DNA of 26,748 bases from Candidatus Desantisbacteria bacterium CG1_02_49_89 (GTDB lineage Bacteria; Desantisbacteria; UBA1551): NCBI GenBank assembly GCA_001871075.1, contig MNUP01000010.1, positions 1 to 26,748 of the forward strand, given 5' to 3'. The notes below the pieces were generated by a model, which was not told the DNA's origin, searched no databases, and worked only from the letters and a program-made list of their open reading frames with translations. The first letter of the stretch is position 1. Every line of letters begins with the position of its first letter. The translations under genes and the position numbers were made by a program. This document shows, piece after piece, positions 6,707-13,680 of the stretch.

Positions 6707-8450
6707 ATACTATTTCGGTGATGGCATTCGGCGGCACTTTCGCCTTGACCTTCCTGCCGTCAGGAAGCATTATCTTTTTCTTCACGGGATCGTTAGTAGT
6801 ATTAAGGTACAGGACTCTGTTCTTGTCAAGCACGGTCGCGTATACCCCGTCCGCTTCGCCGTCCGGGTTTATCAGGCCTTCCTTTTCAATAAGCCTTGAA
6901 AGCTTGTCAAAGAACTCCTGCCTGTTTTCCCACTTCACCGGCACGTAAAGGGTTTTACCTTCCCCAATGGATTTTGTTCCGCCCGAAATCTTGAACGTCC
7001 TTTTGTGGTATTTCTTATCCCCGCCGACCGTTTCAAGCTGGCCGAAATCAAGGGCGGCAAGCGCTCCCCCATCCTTTACCCATTCCCTTATGGTCCTGAT
7101 ATCCGCATCTTCAAGCACGGCGCCGTGCAGCATGATCAGTATGCTGTACTTTTTCAGCGCCCCGTCCCTCAGCATAGTTTCGTCCACATAGTCGTAATCC
7201 AGTACATCCCTCAGCGCGGACGCCTTTTCGAAAAAGCCCTGCCAGTCCAGCGTGAGCGAAACGTTTGGATACCACAGTGCCGCGTCCACGGTAGGTTTCG
7301 CCGCGAATATATATTTGAAATTTGCCTTCTGCGCGCTGATCGTCTGCTCTGACTTGATCACGTTGGGGTTGTAATCGTGCAGCTGCCTGGCGCCTGAGGC
7401 TGTGGCGTTGTAGATCCTCACGGCTATCCCCTTCTCGTCCTCTGCGCCTGCCGGCTCAAACCCGTAATACGCGTTGTAAAATTTACCCGCTGAACCCACC
7501 CATCTTGTTATTACGAAATTGGCTGCGTAATTGGAGCCCTCGTTGGTAATGCGCACTCCGGCGCCGTGCTTCGCGGCCACCCTGCACTGCTGCGCGAAAT
7601 CAGAGCCGTGCTCAGGTATCGCGTCACCCCCCGTGCAGAGATAGATCTCCGTGTCAGGAAAATATTTCCGCGTAAGCCCTATCCACCAGTCTGACCACCT
7701 TGTCATAGAGCCCCGGTACCACTCGACGAAATCCAGCCAGCGCCTCCTGCCTTCAGGTCCCAGGCTTGCGGTCTTTTTGCGGTACTCTATGAACGCCTCT
7801 CCCCTTGCCGGAAAATCTATCTCGTCAAACGCTTTGAACGCCGCGCCCCACGCCTTGTTAAGGCTGCTTATCCTCCTGTATTTCCCGCTGAAGTATTTCC
7901 TGAAATCCGCGAGGGCGTAATCGTCGTTGCACCAGAATCCCTGGTGGTTATGATATTCGCCGGGGCCCTTGAAAGTCCACCCGCCCCCGGTCACCGAATA
8001 AATCGCCTCGCCGTAATCACCCTGGATCCCGAGGAGCACGGACTCTATGACATTCTCTCCCCTGTATTTCTTCGCGAATTCAGCGATAAAACGCTCTATC
8101 CATTTCGGGAGGTTCGGGTTCCACAGCGATTCAACCTTGCTCTGAGTGCCGTGTTCCAGGCATATGCAGCCGAAATGGTCAGGTGTCTGCCTGAACCAGT
8201 TCGGGATCGAGTATGCAGGGCCTACTATAAGGAAAGGGACCCATTTCAGGTTGTTCCTTTTAAGTATGTCCACCTGCTTGTCCCATACCGACCAGTCCCA
8301 CTGGTCCTTCCCCTTATCCTCAACGGTCTGCCAGGTAACATAGGATTCGATGCTCGTGACGCCAAGAGACCTGTAAAGCTTCGCCTTTTCCTCGTCCGCG
8401 TCATTTCCGAAAGTGTATTCCATCCCGCCGGGCCACAGTTCTTCAGCCAT
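6702..8450 (-). CDS. GH42/GH14-like glycoside hydrolase (beta-galactosidase type)
   Basis: A 582-residue cytosolic protein (no signal peptide) with a TIM-barrel glycoside-hydrolase fold of the GH42/GH14 type. The N-terminal barrel shows GVTSIESYVTWQTVED then WVPFLIVGPAYSIPNWF. Candidate catalytic acids are Glu148 in GIQGDYGEAIYSV, which resembles the beta-amylase or GH42 acid/base region, and Glu304 in RITNEGSN. From about residue 370 a glutamine-amidotransferase-like domain follows (ILIMLHGAVLEDADIRTIREW, DGGALAALDFG), as in GH42 trimerisation domains. Start: ATG with AAGGAGG upstream. The substrate cannot be deduced; a plant- or algal-type galactoside or glucan is possible. Together with the secreted lectin-like protein (10515-11120) and the ADP-ribosylglycohydrolase homologue it suggests glycan use. 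Confidence 0.8.
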   Translation of the reverse strand: MAEELWPGGMEYTFGNDADEEKAKLYRSLGVTSIESYVTWQTVEDKGKDQWDWSVWDKQVDILKRNNLKWVPFLIVGPAYSIPNWFRQTPDHFGCICLEHGTQSKVESLWNPNLPKWIERFIAEFAKKYRGENVIESVLLGIQGDYGEAIYSVTGGGWTFKGPGEYHNHQGFWCNDDYALADFRKYFSGKYRRISSLNKAWGAAFKAFDEIDFPARGEAFIEYRKKTASLGPEGRRRWLDFVEWYRGSMTRWSDWWIGLTRKYFPDTEIYLCTGGDAIPEHGSDFAQQCRVAAKHGAGVRITNEGSNYAANFVITRWVGSAGKFYNAYYGFEPAGAEDEKGIAVRIYNATASGARQLHDYNPNVIKSEQTISAQKANFKYIFAAKPTVDAALWYPNVSLTLDWQGFFEKASALRDVLDYDYVDETMLRDGALKKYSILIMLHGAVLEDADIRTIREWVKDGGALAALDFGQLETVGGDKKYHKRTFKISGGTKSIGEGKTLYVPVKWENRQEFFDKLSRLIEKEGLINPDGEADGVYATVLDKNRVLYLNTTNDPVKKKIMLPDGRKVKAKVPPNAITEIVF

Positions 8451-8469
8451 CTGTTCCTCCTTAAATACA

Positions 8470-8573
8470 GTATCAAAGTGTCAGAGTATCAAAGTATCAG
8501 AGTTTTAACACGCCAACACGACAGTTCTTCTGTTTTTCCGTTACACGTTACACGTGACACGTTACACGATGAA
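8470..8573. repeat. Octamer (GTATCAGA) and heptamer (CGTTACA) word arrays
   Basis: Four degenerate octamers of GT(A/G)TCA(A/G)A (about 8472-8503) are followed, after about 37 bp, by four heptamers of CGT(T/G)ACA (8540-8567). The heptamer array runs into the coding end of the DUF2284 gene and supplies its stop codon. Confidence 0.7.
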
Positions 8574-9215
8574 CACAATGCCGACCGAGACCGCGCATTT
8601 GATGGAATCCGGGTCAACGCCGCGCGCCCCAACGGAATAAATATCCCATCCTGCTTTTGTCGCGGTGCGGAAAACGTCTATGCCAGCGCCTTCCATTGAA
8701 GGGCGGGATTTCAGCGGGAACCTGCACCTGCCGCTGTCAAGGGACTGGCAGTACTGGCCGCCGCACAGCGCTGTCTTGCACCCGCCCGCTCCGAAAGCTG
8801 TGGCGAAATAATACCCGTCGCTGAAAGCAAGCGATTCAACGCTGCTTCCGATCTCGTGGATCTTTCCCTGGTGGCGCATATGCCCCGCAAGCCACTGCTT
8901 GTCGCCAACGAAGTCCTCTTTGGGCTCAACTTCCGTTTTGAAAAGCACCGCGTATTTGAACTTCCGCAAGGTCCTTCTCATCTCTGAAACAGGCGGAACG
9001 TGGGGCGGGCAATTCGCGCTTTCCCCGTAAAGGTGGCACCTTGGCACAGCGCACTTAAGCCGCACCCTGTCGTCGAAAGCGACAAAATAAGCAGGCACGA
9101 CCTTCGCGGCCTTCGCGCCCAGGTCAATAGCCGCTTTCCTGTATTTCTCAAGGTCTTTTTTCAGCTGTTCTTTTGAAACCTTAAGAGTGATCTTCCTCGC
9201 CTTTATCTTTTCCAT
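8562..9215 (-). CDS. DUF2284 cysteine-rich metal-binding protein
   Basis: A 217-residue cytosolic protein of the DUF2284 (predicted metal-binding) family. Two cysteine clusters are visible: Cys55, Cys60 and Cys69 in KCAVPRCHLYGESANCPPHV, and Cys146, Cys151, Cys156 and Cys164 in GGCKTALCGGQYC and SGRCRFPL. The spacing suggests one or two iron-sulfur clusters or zinc sites. The region RPSMEGAGIDVF is typical of the family. Biochemical function is unknown. The N-terminus is Lys-rich and helical. The upstream ribosome site is weak (AAAGG). The stop codon lies in the CGTTACA heptamer array, so the last few residues (near FIV) are repeat-encoded. Confidence 0.85.
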   Translation of the reverse strand: MEKIKARKITLKVSKEQLKKDLEKYRKAAIDLGAKAAKVVPAYFVAFDDRVRLKCAVPRCHLYGESANCPPHVPPVSEMRRTLRKFKYAVLFKTEVEPKEDFVGDKQWLAGHMRHQGKIHEIGSSVESLAFSDGYYFATAFGAGGCKTALCGGQYCQSLDSGRCRFPLKSRPSMEGAGIDVFRTATKAGWDIYSVGARGVDPDSIKCAVSVGIVFIV

Positions 9216-9244
9216 TTAGTACCTTTTCACCACAGAAGATATTG

Positions 9245-9344
9245 TAACCACGAATTTCCACTAATTTCCACGGATTTTTATATTATTTAATATCAAGCTT
9301 TTAGCATTTTAAACTTAGTGAAAATTCGAGTTAATTCGTGGTTA
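9245..9344. repeat. Word-array element bounded by TAACCACGAATT inverted arms
   Basis: TAACCACGAATT (9245-9256) has a perfect inverted partner AATTCGTGGTTA (9333-9344). The left side repeats ATTTCCAC words; the centre is AT-rich. It fills the gap between fmt and the DUF2284 gene and ends within 10 bp of the fmt stop codon. Same architecture as 762-840 and 12573-12675. Confidence 0.75.
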
Positions 9345-9348
9345 AAAA

Positions 9349-10338
9349 TTAGTTTTGTCCTAGTTTTATTCCTTTTATAAGCGGGTGGCCGGCAAGGTAT
9401 TCCTTCGCTGTCATTACCCGCTTGCCTTCCGGCTGCAGTTCCAGGATCGAAAGAATGCCTTTGCCTGTGGAAATAAGGATCTCATCTGCTTTTATATCAA
9501 TGATCTCTCCCGATGGTTTTGCAAGGCTGAAGCCTTGCCCTACGTAAACCGATGATCTAAAGATCTTAAGGCGTTTGCCTTCTAAAAAAGTAAACGCGGA
9601 AGGTTCTGGATCCAGGCCCCTGATAAGGTTGTGTATTTCCTGCGCCGGCTTTGACCAGTCTATCCTGCAGTCCTCTTTCTTTATCACGGGCGCGAGGGAA
9701 AAACTGCCTTCTCCGAAGCTTTCGTTCGGAGTCCGTATTCCCCCGATGGACATCGGGGGACATCGGACCTGCTTCCTATAGGAAGCGCTGCCGGATTCAA
9801 CCATCTTCAGGGTTTCGCACAGGAGCTGCACCCCTTCTAAAGACATCTTCTGCTCAAGGCTTCCCTTTGTATCGCCAGGCAGTATCTCCATTTCTTTCTG
9901 CAGGATCATGTCGCCGGTGTCTATGCCCTCGTCCATCCGCATCGTTGTCAGGCCTGTTTTTTTCATTCCCCTGATAACGCTCCAAGCGATCGGCTCAGGT
10001 CCCCGCAGCTCGGGGAGCAAAGACGCGTGCAGGTTAACACAGCCCTTTGCCGGGATTTTCAATATTTCCTTCGTTAGTATGTGGCCGCTCGCAACCACAA
10101 CTATCAGGTCCGGCTTCAGTTCTTTCAGCCTGTCCGTGGCCTCGGAGATCTTTTCCGGCTGCAGGACAGGAATGCCCAGCTGTCCTGCCGCGAATTTCAC
10201 GGGGGGCGCGGAGACCTTCATGCCCCTGCCCTTCGGTTTGTCGGGCTGGGTCACGACGCAGGCCACCCCATACGCCTTTGCTATCATGTTCAGGGACGGC
10301 AGGGCAAACTGCGGCGTCCCCATGAAAATAATCCGCAT
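9349..10338 (-). CDS. fmt: Methionyl-tRNA formyltransferase with repeat insertions
   Basis: Transfers a formyl group from 10-formyl-tetrahydrofolate to initiator Met-tRNA in the cytosol. Catalytic Asn102 and His104 in VNLHASLLP and Asp140 in DEGIDTGDM are all present. The N-terminal hydrolase fold and C-terminal OB-like domain (LELQPEGKRVM) are intact. At 329 residues it is slightly longer than the usual ~310-315. Two hairpin repeats explain the excess. Residues ~185-209 are encoded by a chain of three palindromes at 9712-9786, and residues ~267-273 (GQGFSLA) by the palindrome GCAAGGCTGAAGCCTTGC at 9521-9538. Both lie in loops: the first in the linker region before the KEDCRIDW segment, the second inside the C-terminal domain. 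GGAGG precedes the ATG. Confidence 0.93.
   Translation of the reverse strand: MRIIFMGTPQFALPSLNMIAKAYGVACVVTQPDKPKGRGMKVSAPPVKFAAGQLGIPVLQPEKISEATDRLKELKPDLIVVVASGHILTKEILKIPAKGCVNLHASLLPELRGPEPIAWSVIRGMKKTGLTTMRMDEGIDTGDMILQKEMEILPGDTKGSLEQKMSLEGVQLLCETLKMVESGSASYRKQVRCPPMSIGGIRTPNESFGEGSFSLAPVIKKEDCRIDWSKPAQEIHNLIRGLDPEPSAFTFLEGKRLKIFRSSVYVGQGFSLAKPSGEIIDIKADEILISTGKGILSILELQPEGKRVMTAKEYLAGHPLIKGIKLGQN
9521..9538. repeat. Hairpin repeat inside fmt (GCAAGGCT..AGCCTTGC)
   Basis: A perfect 8-bp stem with a GA loop, in frame in fmt, encoding part of VGQGFSLAKP. A related CAGGGCT..AGCCCTG hairpin lies between thiL and scpB at about 19027-19043. Confidence 0.65.
9712..9786. repeat. Triple-hairpin repeat inside fmt
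   Basis: Three adjacent palindromes: TCCGAA..TTCGGA (9712-9730); GTCCG..CCCCCGATG-GA-CATCGGGGG..CGGAC (9731-9768); GCTTCCTATAGGAAGC (9771-9786). Together they add about 25 codons without a stop or frameshift. Confidence 0.7.
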
Positions 10339-10352
10339 CCAACCTCCGGAAG

Positions 10353-10432
10353 ATGCTAGATCCTAGATCCTGGATCCTAGATCCTGGATGAAGGAGTTTA
10401 TTTTAATAATTCCTTAATCTAGGATCTAACAT
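10353..10432. repeat. GATCCTA/GATCCTG heptamer array with AT-rich core
   Basis: Four alternating heptamers GATCCTA and GATCCTG (10358-10388) precede a core AAGGA..TCCTT (10391-10414), which is followed by reverse-complement words (CTAGGATCT). The gap upstream of fmt contains nothing else except the double hairpin at 10436-10483. Confidence 0.7.
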
Positions 10433-10435
10433 CCC

Positions 10436-10483
10436 CGCCCTGAAACCTTAGGGCGAGGCTCGCCCAGGCATAGGCCATGGGCG
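10436..10483. repeat. Double-hairpin element, copy 1
   Basis: CGCCC..GGGCG (10436-10455), spacer AGGCT, then CGCCC..GGGCG (10461-10483). Architecture shared with four further copies at 16437, 18856, 19050 and 25387. Confidence 0.7.
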
Positions 10484-10514
10484 GCAGCATCCAGGATCTG
10501 CATTTAGCGATAAG

Positions 10515-11120
10515 CTATTTCAGGGGAGTAATTTTTACTTCAGAAAACTTGGCTTCGGTGTTTTCGCCTTCAACGTGGCTTGTCACGGCAAGGCCTGCGA
10601 GCACGCTCTTGCCCATGCTTATCTCGATCTCTCCCGCCTCGTTCCACTTCTTGCCGTCGCTTGACCAGGATCCGGCGAACTTGCCGCCTGTCTTTTTCAT
10701 CTTCAGGTATATCGGATATGAAAACTCGCCTGCTTCAACGTGCTGGCTCATATCGTTTTCTTCGGGCCTGTACTGGAACGCAAGGCCGTGCTGGGGAGTT
10801 GCGACCAGCATCGCGTGCTTTGAGCCCGGTTCTGCGCTCTCTCGTATCATAACACCTGCTTTTGACCATTCAAAAACTTCTTTCAGACTGCTTATCTTCG
10901 CGGACACCTCGAAATTGCCGCTCATCTTCTGGTAAACGAACCTGAAGCCGTCTGCCAGGTCCCAGATGTCAAGGCCGCCCGCTTCCACGACAATGGAATC
11001 CTTTCCCATTATGGTCTTGCCGCCGCTTGTCCCTATGTCCTTGCTTTCCCAGTTCTCCGCGGCTGTCAGAACACCTGCCGCGCAAACCAGCACCGCCAGT
11101 AACAATACGCTCTTTTTCAT
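10515..11120 (-). CDS. Secreted concanavalin-A-like (DUF1349-type) protein
   Basis: A 201-residue exported protein. Signal peptide: MKKSVLLLAVLVCAAGVLTAA, cleavage near residue 20-21. The mature part fits the concanavalin-A-like lectin/glucanase fold grouped with DUF1349: DLADGFRFVYQKMSGNFEVSAKISSL, WSKAGVMIRES, AFQYRP, YLKMKKTGGKFAGSWSSDGKKW and a closing strand FSEVKITPL. These are the recurring beta strands and the SxDGxxW turn of the family. It probably binds carbohydrate outside the cytoplasm or in the envelope; no catalytic residues can be assigned. The ATG has GGGGGT five bases upstream. It lies between fmt and the ADP-ribosylglycohydrolase homologue, with repeat-filled gaps on both sides. 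Confidence 0.82.
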   Translation of the reverse strand: MKKSVLLLAVLVCAAGVLTAAENWESKDIGTSGGKTIMGKDSIVVEAGGLDIWDLADGFRFVYQKMSGNFEVSAKISSLKEVFEWSKAGVMIRESAEPGSKHAMLVATPQHGLAFQYRPEENDMSQHVEAGEFSYPIYLKMKKTGGKFAGSWSSDGKKWNEAGEIEISMGKSVLAGLAVTSHVEGENTEAKFSEVKITPLK

Positions 11121-11134
11121 GCTACCCCCTGTTC

Positions 11135-11235
11135 TCGTGCGTCGTGCTTCGTTCTTCGCACATCGTTAAAATCTCAGTGTTTTCAGTGCCTTCAGTGGCA
11201 AAACTGTGTTAACCTGTGTTCACCTGTGGTTAATA
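11135..11235. repeat. Heptamer words and ACCTGTG-type words
   Basis: Degenerate heptamers CGTGCGT/CGTGCTT/CGTTCTT (about 11138-11165) are followed by (T)CAGTG words and TGTGTTAACCTGTGTTCACC-type words up to the end of the ADP-ribosylglycohydrolase gene. The TTAACCTGTG words are related to the AACCACAGGTTAACACAG words at 18988-19014. Confidence 0.6.
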
Positions 11236-12546
11236 TTACTTCGTAGTGGCGATCTTCAGGGTCCTGCGCGCAAGGTCCGAGATCTTCGCCCTGAAAAGGG
11301 ATTCATTGCCGCTCACCACAGTGCTGGAAAGCGTGTCGTTCAGGGGCGCGATCCATTTCTGCGGAAGGTTTTTCGCCCCAAGCATTGCTCCGGCGACGGA
11401 ACCTGTTGTCGCGCCGTTGCAGTCCGTGTCAAGCCCGCACATTACGGCAATCGATATGGTCTTTTCAAAATCCCCTTTTCCGTAAAGCAGGCCCAGCAGC
11501 ACGATGCACGCGTTATTTATCGTATGCACCGGGTGGTAATGCCCGTATTTCTCCATCATTTTTTTAAACGCGCCTTCCCATGAAGTTATTTCCGCGCTCC
11601 ACTTTACCATGTCCTGCACTGCTTCGTAAAGCCTTGAAGTGCGGGGGATCTGGCTTGAGCCTATCCTTATTATCTCTTCCAAGCTTGAAACCGAAAAAGC
11701 CGCCGCTATCATTGCCGCTACGAACATTTCACCGTATATGCCGTTTTTCACGTGCGAGAGCGAGGCTTCCCTGAAAGCGAGTTCTGCCGCCTGCAGGGGT
11801 TTCCCGGGAGACGCATAACCCCAGAAATCCGCCCTGATCTGCGCGCCTATCCATTCCCTGTAGGGATTATGGAAGAGCGGGACCTCGTCAATATGCAAGC
11901 CGTTCGCAAGGTTCAGGTACGCCTGCCTTTCCGCGGTGCAGACGTGGAAGAACGGAAGCGAATACAGCCAGAAATTGCCCACGTCCGATGTGGTAAAATT
12001 CAATCCCTTTGACTCGGCTATCAGAAGGCCCGCGGTAGTGTAATTAATATCGTCGTCAGGCTCCATGTACTGGATATGCTCCCTGGTAGACGCGGGGCAC
12101 ATTCCTTTTACCTCGGTTCCCTCTTTGTCCAGCGATTTCTCGGGGAAGTAGTTGTCAAGCGGGTATGCCGCCGCGTTTTTCAGGTATATCCTGATATTTT
12201 CCTCTGTCCATCCCTCGACCGGTTTGCCCAGGGCGCATCCGGCGCACCTGCCCAGCCACGCGCCGTAGATCCTGTCATAGAGCTCCTCTTCAGAAAACCT
12301 CATCGGGAGGATATCCCTTCTCAAAGCAGGCCTTTTCCTCAGGATACGGTTAAAATCTGAAGGTTCCTTATAGGGGAAATCCTTTTTAGGCTTGAGGCGC
12401 ATTAACTTCCTGTAAACGCCCGCCCTTGCCTTGTCATCCTTTGCCCTTGCAGCCATTTCTGAAAAACCCGATATATCGCAGCCCTCTTCCTGGCGCTGCT
12501 TCAGCTCTTCTTTTAAAAGATTCTGCACGTTCGTCCATCCGGCCAA
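11236..12546 (-). CDS. ADP-ribosylglycohydrolase (DraG/ARH) family protein
   Basis: A 436-residue member of the ADP-ribosylglycohydrolase family (Mg-dependent removal of ADP-ribose from proteins or small molecules; many bacterial members have unknown substrates). Family motifs: GAWLGRCAGCALGKPVEGW (about 95-113), the metal-binding Asp cluster at 164-166 in EPDDDINYT, and the second site DTD at 373-375 in GLDTDCNGATTGSVAGAMLGA. An N-terminal extension of about 90 residues precedes the catalytic domain. The start codon is TTG (12546-12544), supported by AGGAGG seven bases upstream. A nearby ATG is out of frame. Its position among glycan genes suggests a metabolic rather than signalling role, but this is inference. 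Confidence 0.85.
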   Translation of the reverse strand: MAGWTNVQNLLKEELKQRQEEGCDISGFSEMAARAKDDKARAGVYRKLMRLKPKKDFPYKEPSDFNRILRKRPALRRDILPMRFSEEELYDRIYGAWLGRCAGCALGKPVEGWTEENIRIYLKNAAAYPLDNYFPEKSLDKEGTEVKGMCPASTREHIQYMEPDDDINYTTAGLLIAESKGLNFTTSDVGNFWLYSLPFFHVCTAERQAYLNLANGLHIDEVPLFHNPYREWIGAQIRADFWGYASPGKPLQAAELAFREASLSHVKNGIYGEMFVAAMIAAAFSVSSLEEIIRIGSSQIPRTSRLYEAVQDMVKWSAEITSWEGAFKKMMEKYGHYHPVHTINNACIVLLGLLYGKGDFEKTISIAVMCGLDTDCNGATTGSVAGAMLGAKNLPQKWIAPLNDTLSSTVVSGNESLFRAKISDLARRTLKIATTK

Positions 12547-12572
12547 TTTTCCTCCTATCTTTTTTAAATAAA

Positions 12573-12675
12573 ATTATGAGTTACGAGTTATGAATTATGA
12601 ATCAACTGCATGGTATTAAATTTAAATAGAACTCCTTGTTTTTGACTCATAATTCATCATTCATAATTCATAATT
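12573..12675. repeat. TTATGAA heptamer inverted element, copy C1
   Basis: Heptamers of TTATGA(A/G) at 12573-12603 face reverse-complement heptamers at 12643-12675, around a core reading GCATGGTATTAAATTTAAAT then ACTCCTTGTTTTTG (12631-12644). It is nearly the same as the copy at 15346-15450 and similar to 20541-20638. It fills the gap upstream of the ADP-ribosylglycohydrolase gene. Confidence 0.85.
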
Positions 12676-13621
12676 AATCTTTGATATGCAAAACATAGTC
12701 TTTTAAAAGATCCTGGGCGCTGTTGCTGACCCCGGATCTGTCAAGGTCATATAAAGCTTTGCGCAGATATTCCGTGCCGATCGCTTCTGAATGGCGCAAC
12801 GCGCCTGTTTTTTCTATGAGAACGCGCATACCGGACGCTCCTTTTTTCCCCGCGCCAAGGGCAAGGACGAAAGGAAGCGTCTTCTTGTTCTTTTTAAGGT
12901 CGCTCTGTATATGAAGGGAACGGCTGCCTTTATCGCCGAAGCCCGAGATATCGTTAAAAATCTGGAACGCCATTCCCGCGTTAGCCCCGAAACTTCTGTA
13001 GCATTTAATTATCCCGCAGTTTTGGGTTGAAACAAGAGCGCCTGAAACAGGGGCGGATTCAATAAGCGCGGCTGTTTTCTCCCTTATCATCCGCAGGTAT
13101 TCGCCTATTCCTACCCGGGCTCTTTTTTCAAAGGACAAATCGAGCATCTGGCCTTCACACATACGGTAGCAGGCAGAATTAACCGCAGAGGATACAGAGT
13201 TGATAACAGCCGGCTTCAGGCCTGAATCAAAAAGACCTGAAAGGGCAAGGCCTACCAGCGCATGCATCGCGTCCCCGGCGTTGATAGCCTGGTTCGCGCC
13301 CCACTTCCTCCAGACCGTCTGCCTGCCGCGCCTGAATTCGTCCCCGTCCTGTATGTCGTCGTGGATAAGCGAAAAATTATGTATCAGTTCTATCGCGACT
13401 GCCGCGGGAAGCGCTTTTTTATAGCTGCCGCTGATCGCTTTTGCGGTTAGCAGACACAGAACGGGTCTGAATCTTTTACCCTGAGCTCCAGTGGATTGGT
13501 TTTTCAGCAAACCCAACTGGTATCCAAGCATCTCCCCGGCAATAGGGATATCGCAGAATTTCTTCAGCGTTATGGTAATTTCCCTGTTTATCTCATCCCT
13601 TAATTCATTTATAAGTTTCAT
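12674..13621 (-). CDS. Polyprenyl (farnesyl/geranylgeranyl) diphosphate synthase
   Basis: Trans-prenyltransferase that chains isopentenyl diphosphate onto an allylic diphosphate. At 315 residues it is of family length. The first aspartate-rich motif DDIQD (88-92) lies in LIHNFSLIHDDIQDGDEFRRG, the usual chain-length region. The second motif is unusual: NDISGFGD at 223-230 in place of the common DDxxD, though Asn in the first position is seen in some homologues. KK residues before TLP (DLKKNKKTLPF) match the family's conserved lysine. A FQ pair (219-220) precedes the second motif as expected. No clear ribosome-binding site is visible at the ATG, which directly follows TTTCGTG-type words. The product chain length cannot be read. 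Confidence 0.87.
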   Translation of the reverse strand: MKLINELRDEINREITITLKKFCDIPIAGEMLGYQLGLLKNQSTGAQGKRFRPVLCLLTAKAISGSYKKALPAAVAIELIHNFSLIHDDIQDGDEFRRGRQTVWRKWGANQAINAGDAMHALVGLALSGLFDSGLKPAVINSVSSAVNSACYRMCEGQMLDLSFEKRARVGIGEYLRMIREKTAALIESAPVSGALVSTQNCGIIKCYRSFGANAGMAFQIFNDISGFGDKGSRSLHIQSDLKKNKKTLPFVLALGAGKKGASGMRVLIEKTGALRHSEAIGTEYLRKALYDLDRSGVSNSAQDLLKDYVLHIKD

Positions 13622-13680
13622 ATTTTGGTATTTTTTCGTGATTTCGTGGTACTTTCGTGTTTTCGTGGAAATCAGTTAAA
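13622..13680. repeat. TTTCGTGG word array between ilvD and prenyl synthase
   Basis: Words (A/T)TTTCGTG(G/A/T) repeat four times and end in GGAAATCAGTTAAATCAG, which carries the ilvD stop codon. The same words recur at 6659-6692, 16490-16505 and 25366-25382. Confidence 0.65.

Noticed and set aside
7944-8699. Plus-strand open frame of 251 codons
   Set aside because: It lies opposite the glycoside hydrolase gene; the product is low in recognisable motifs.
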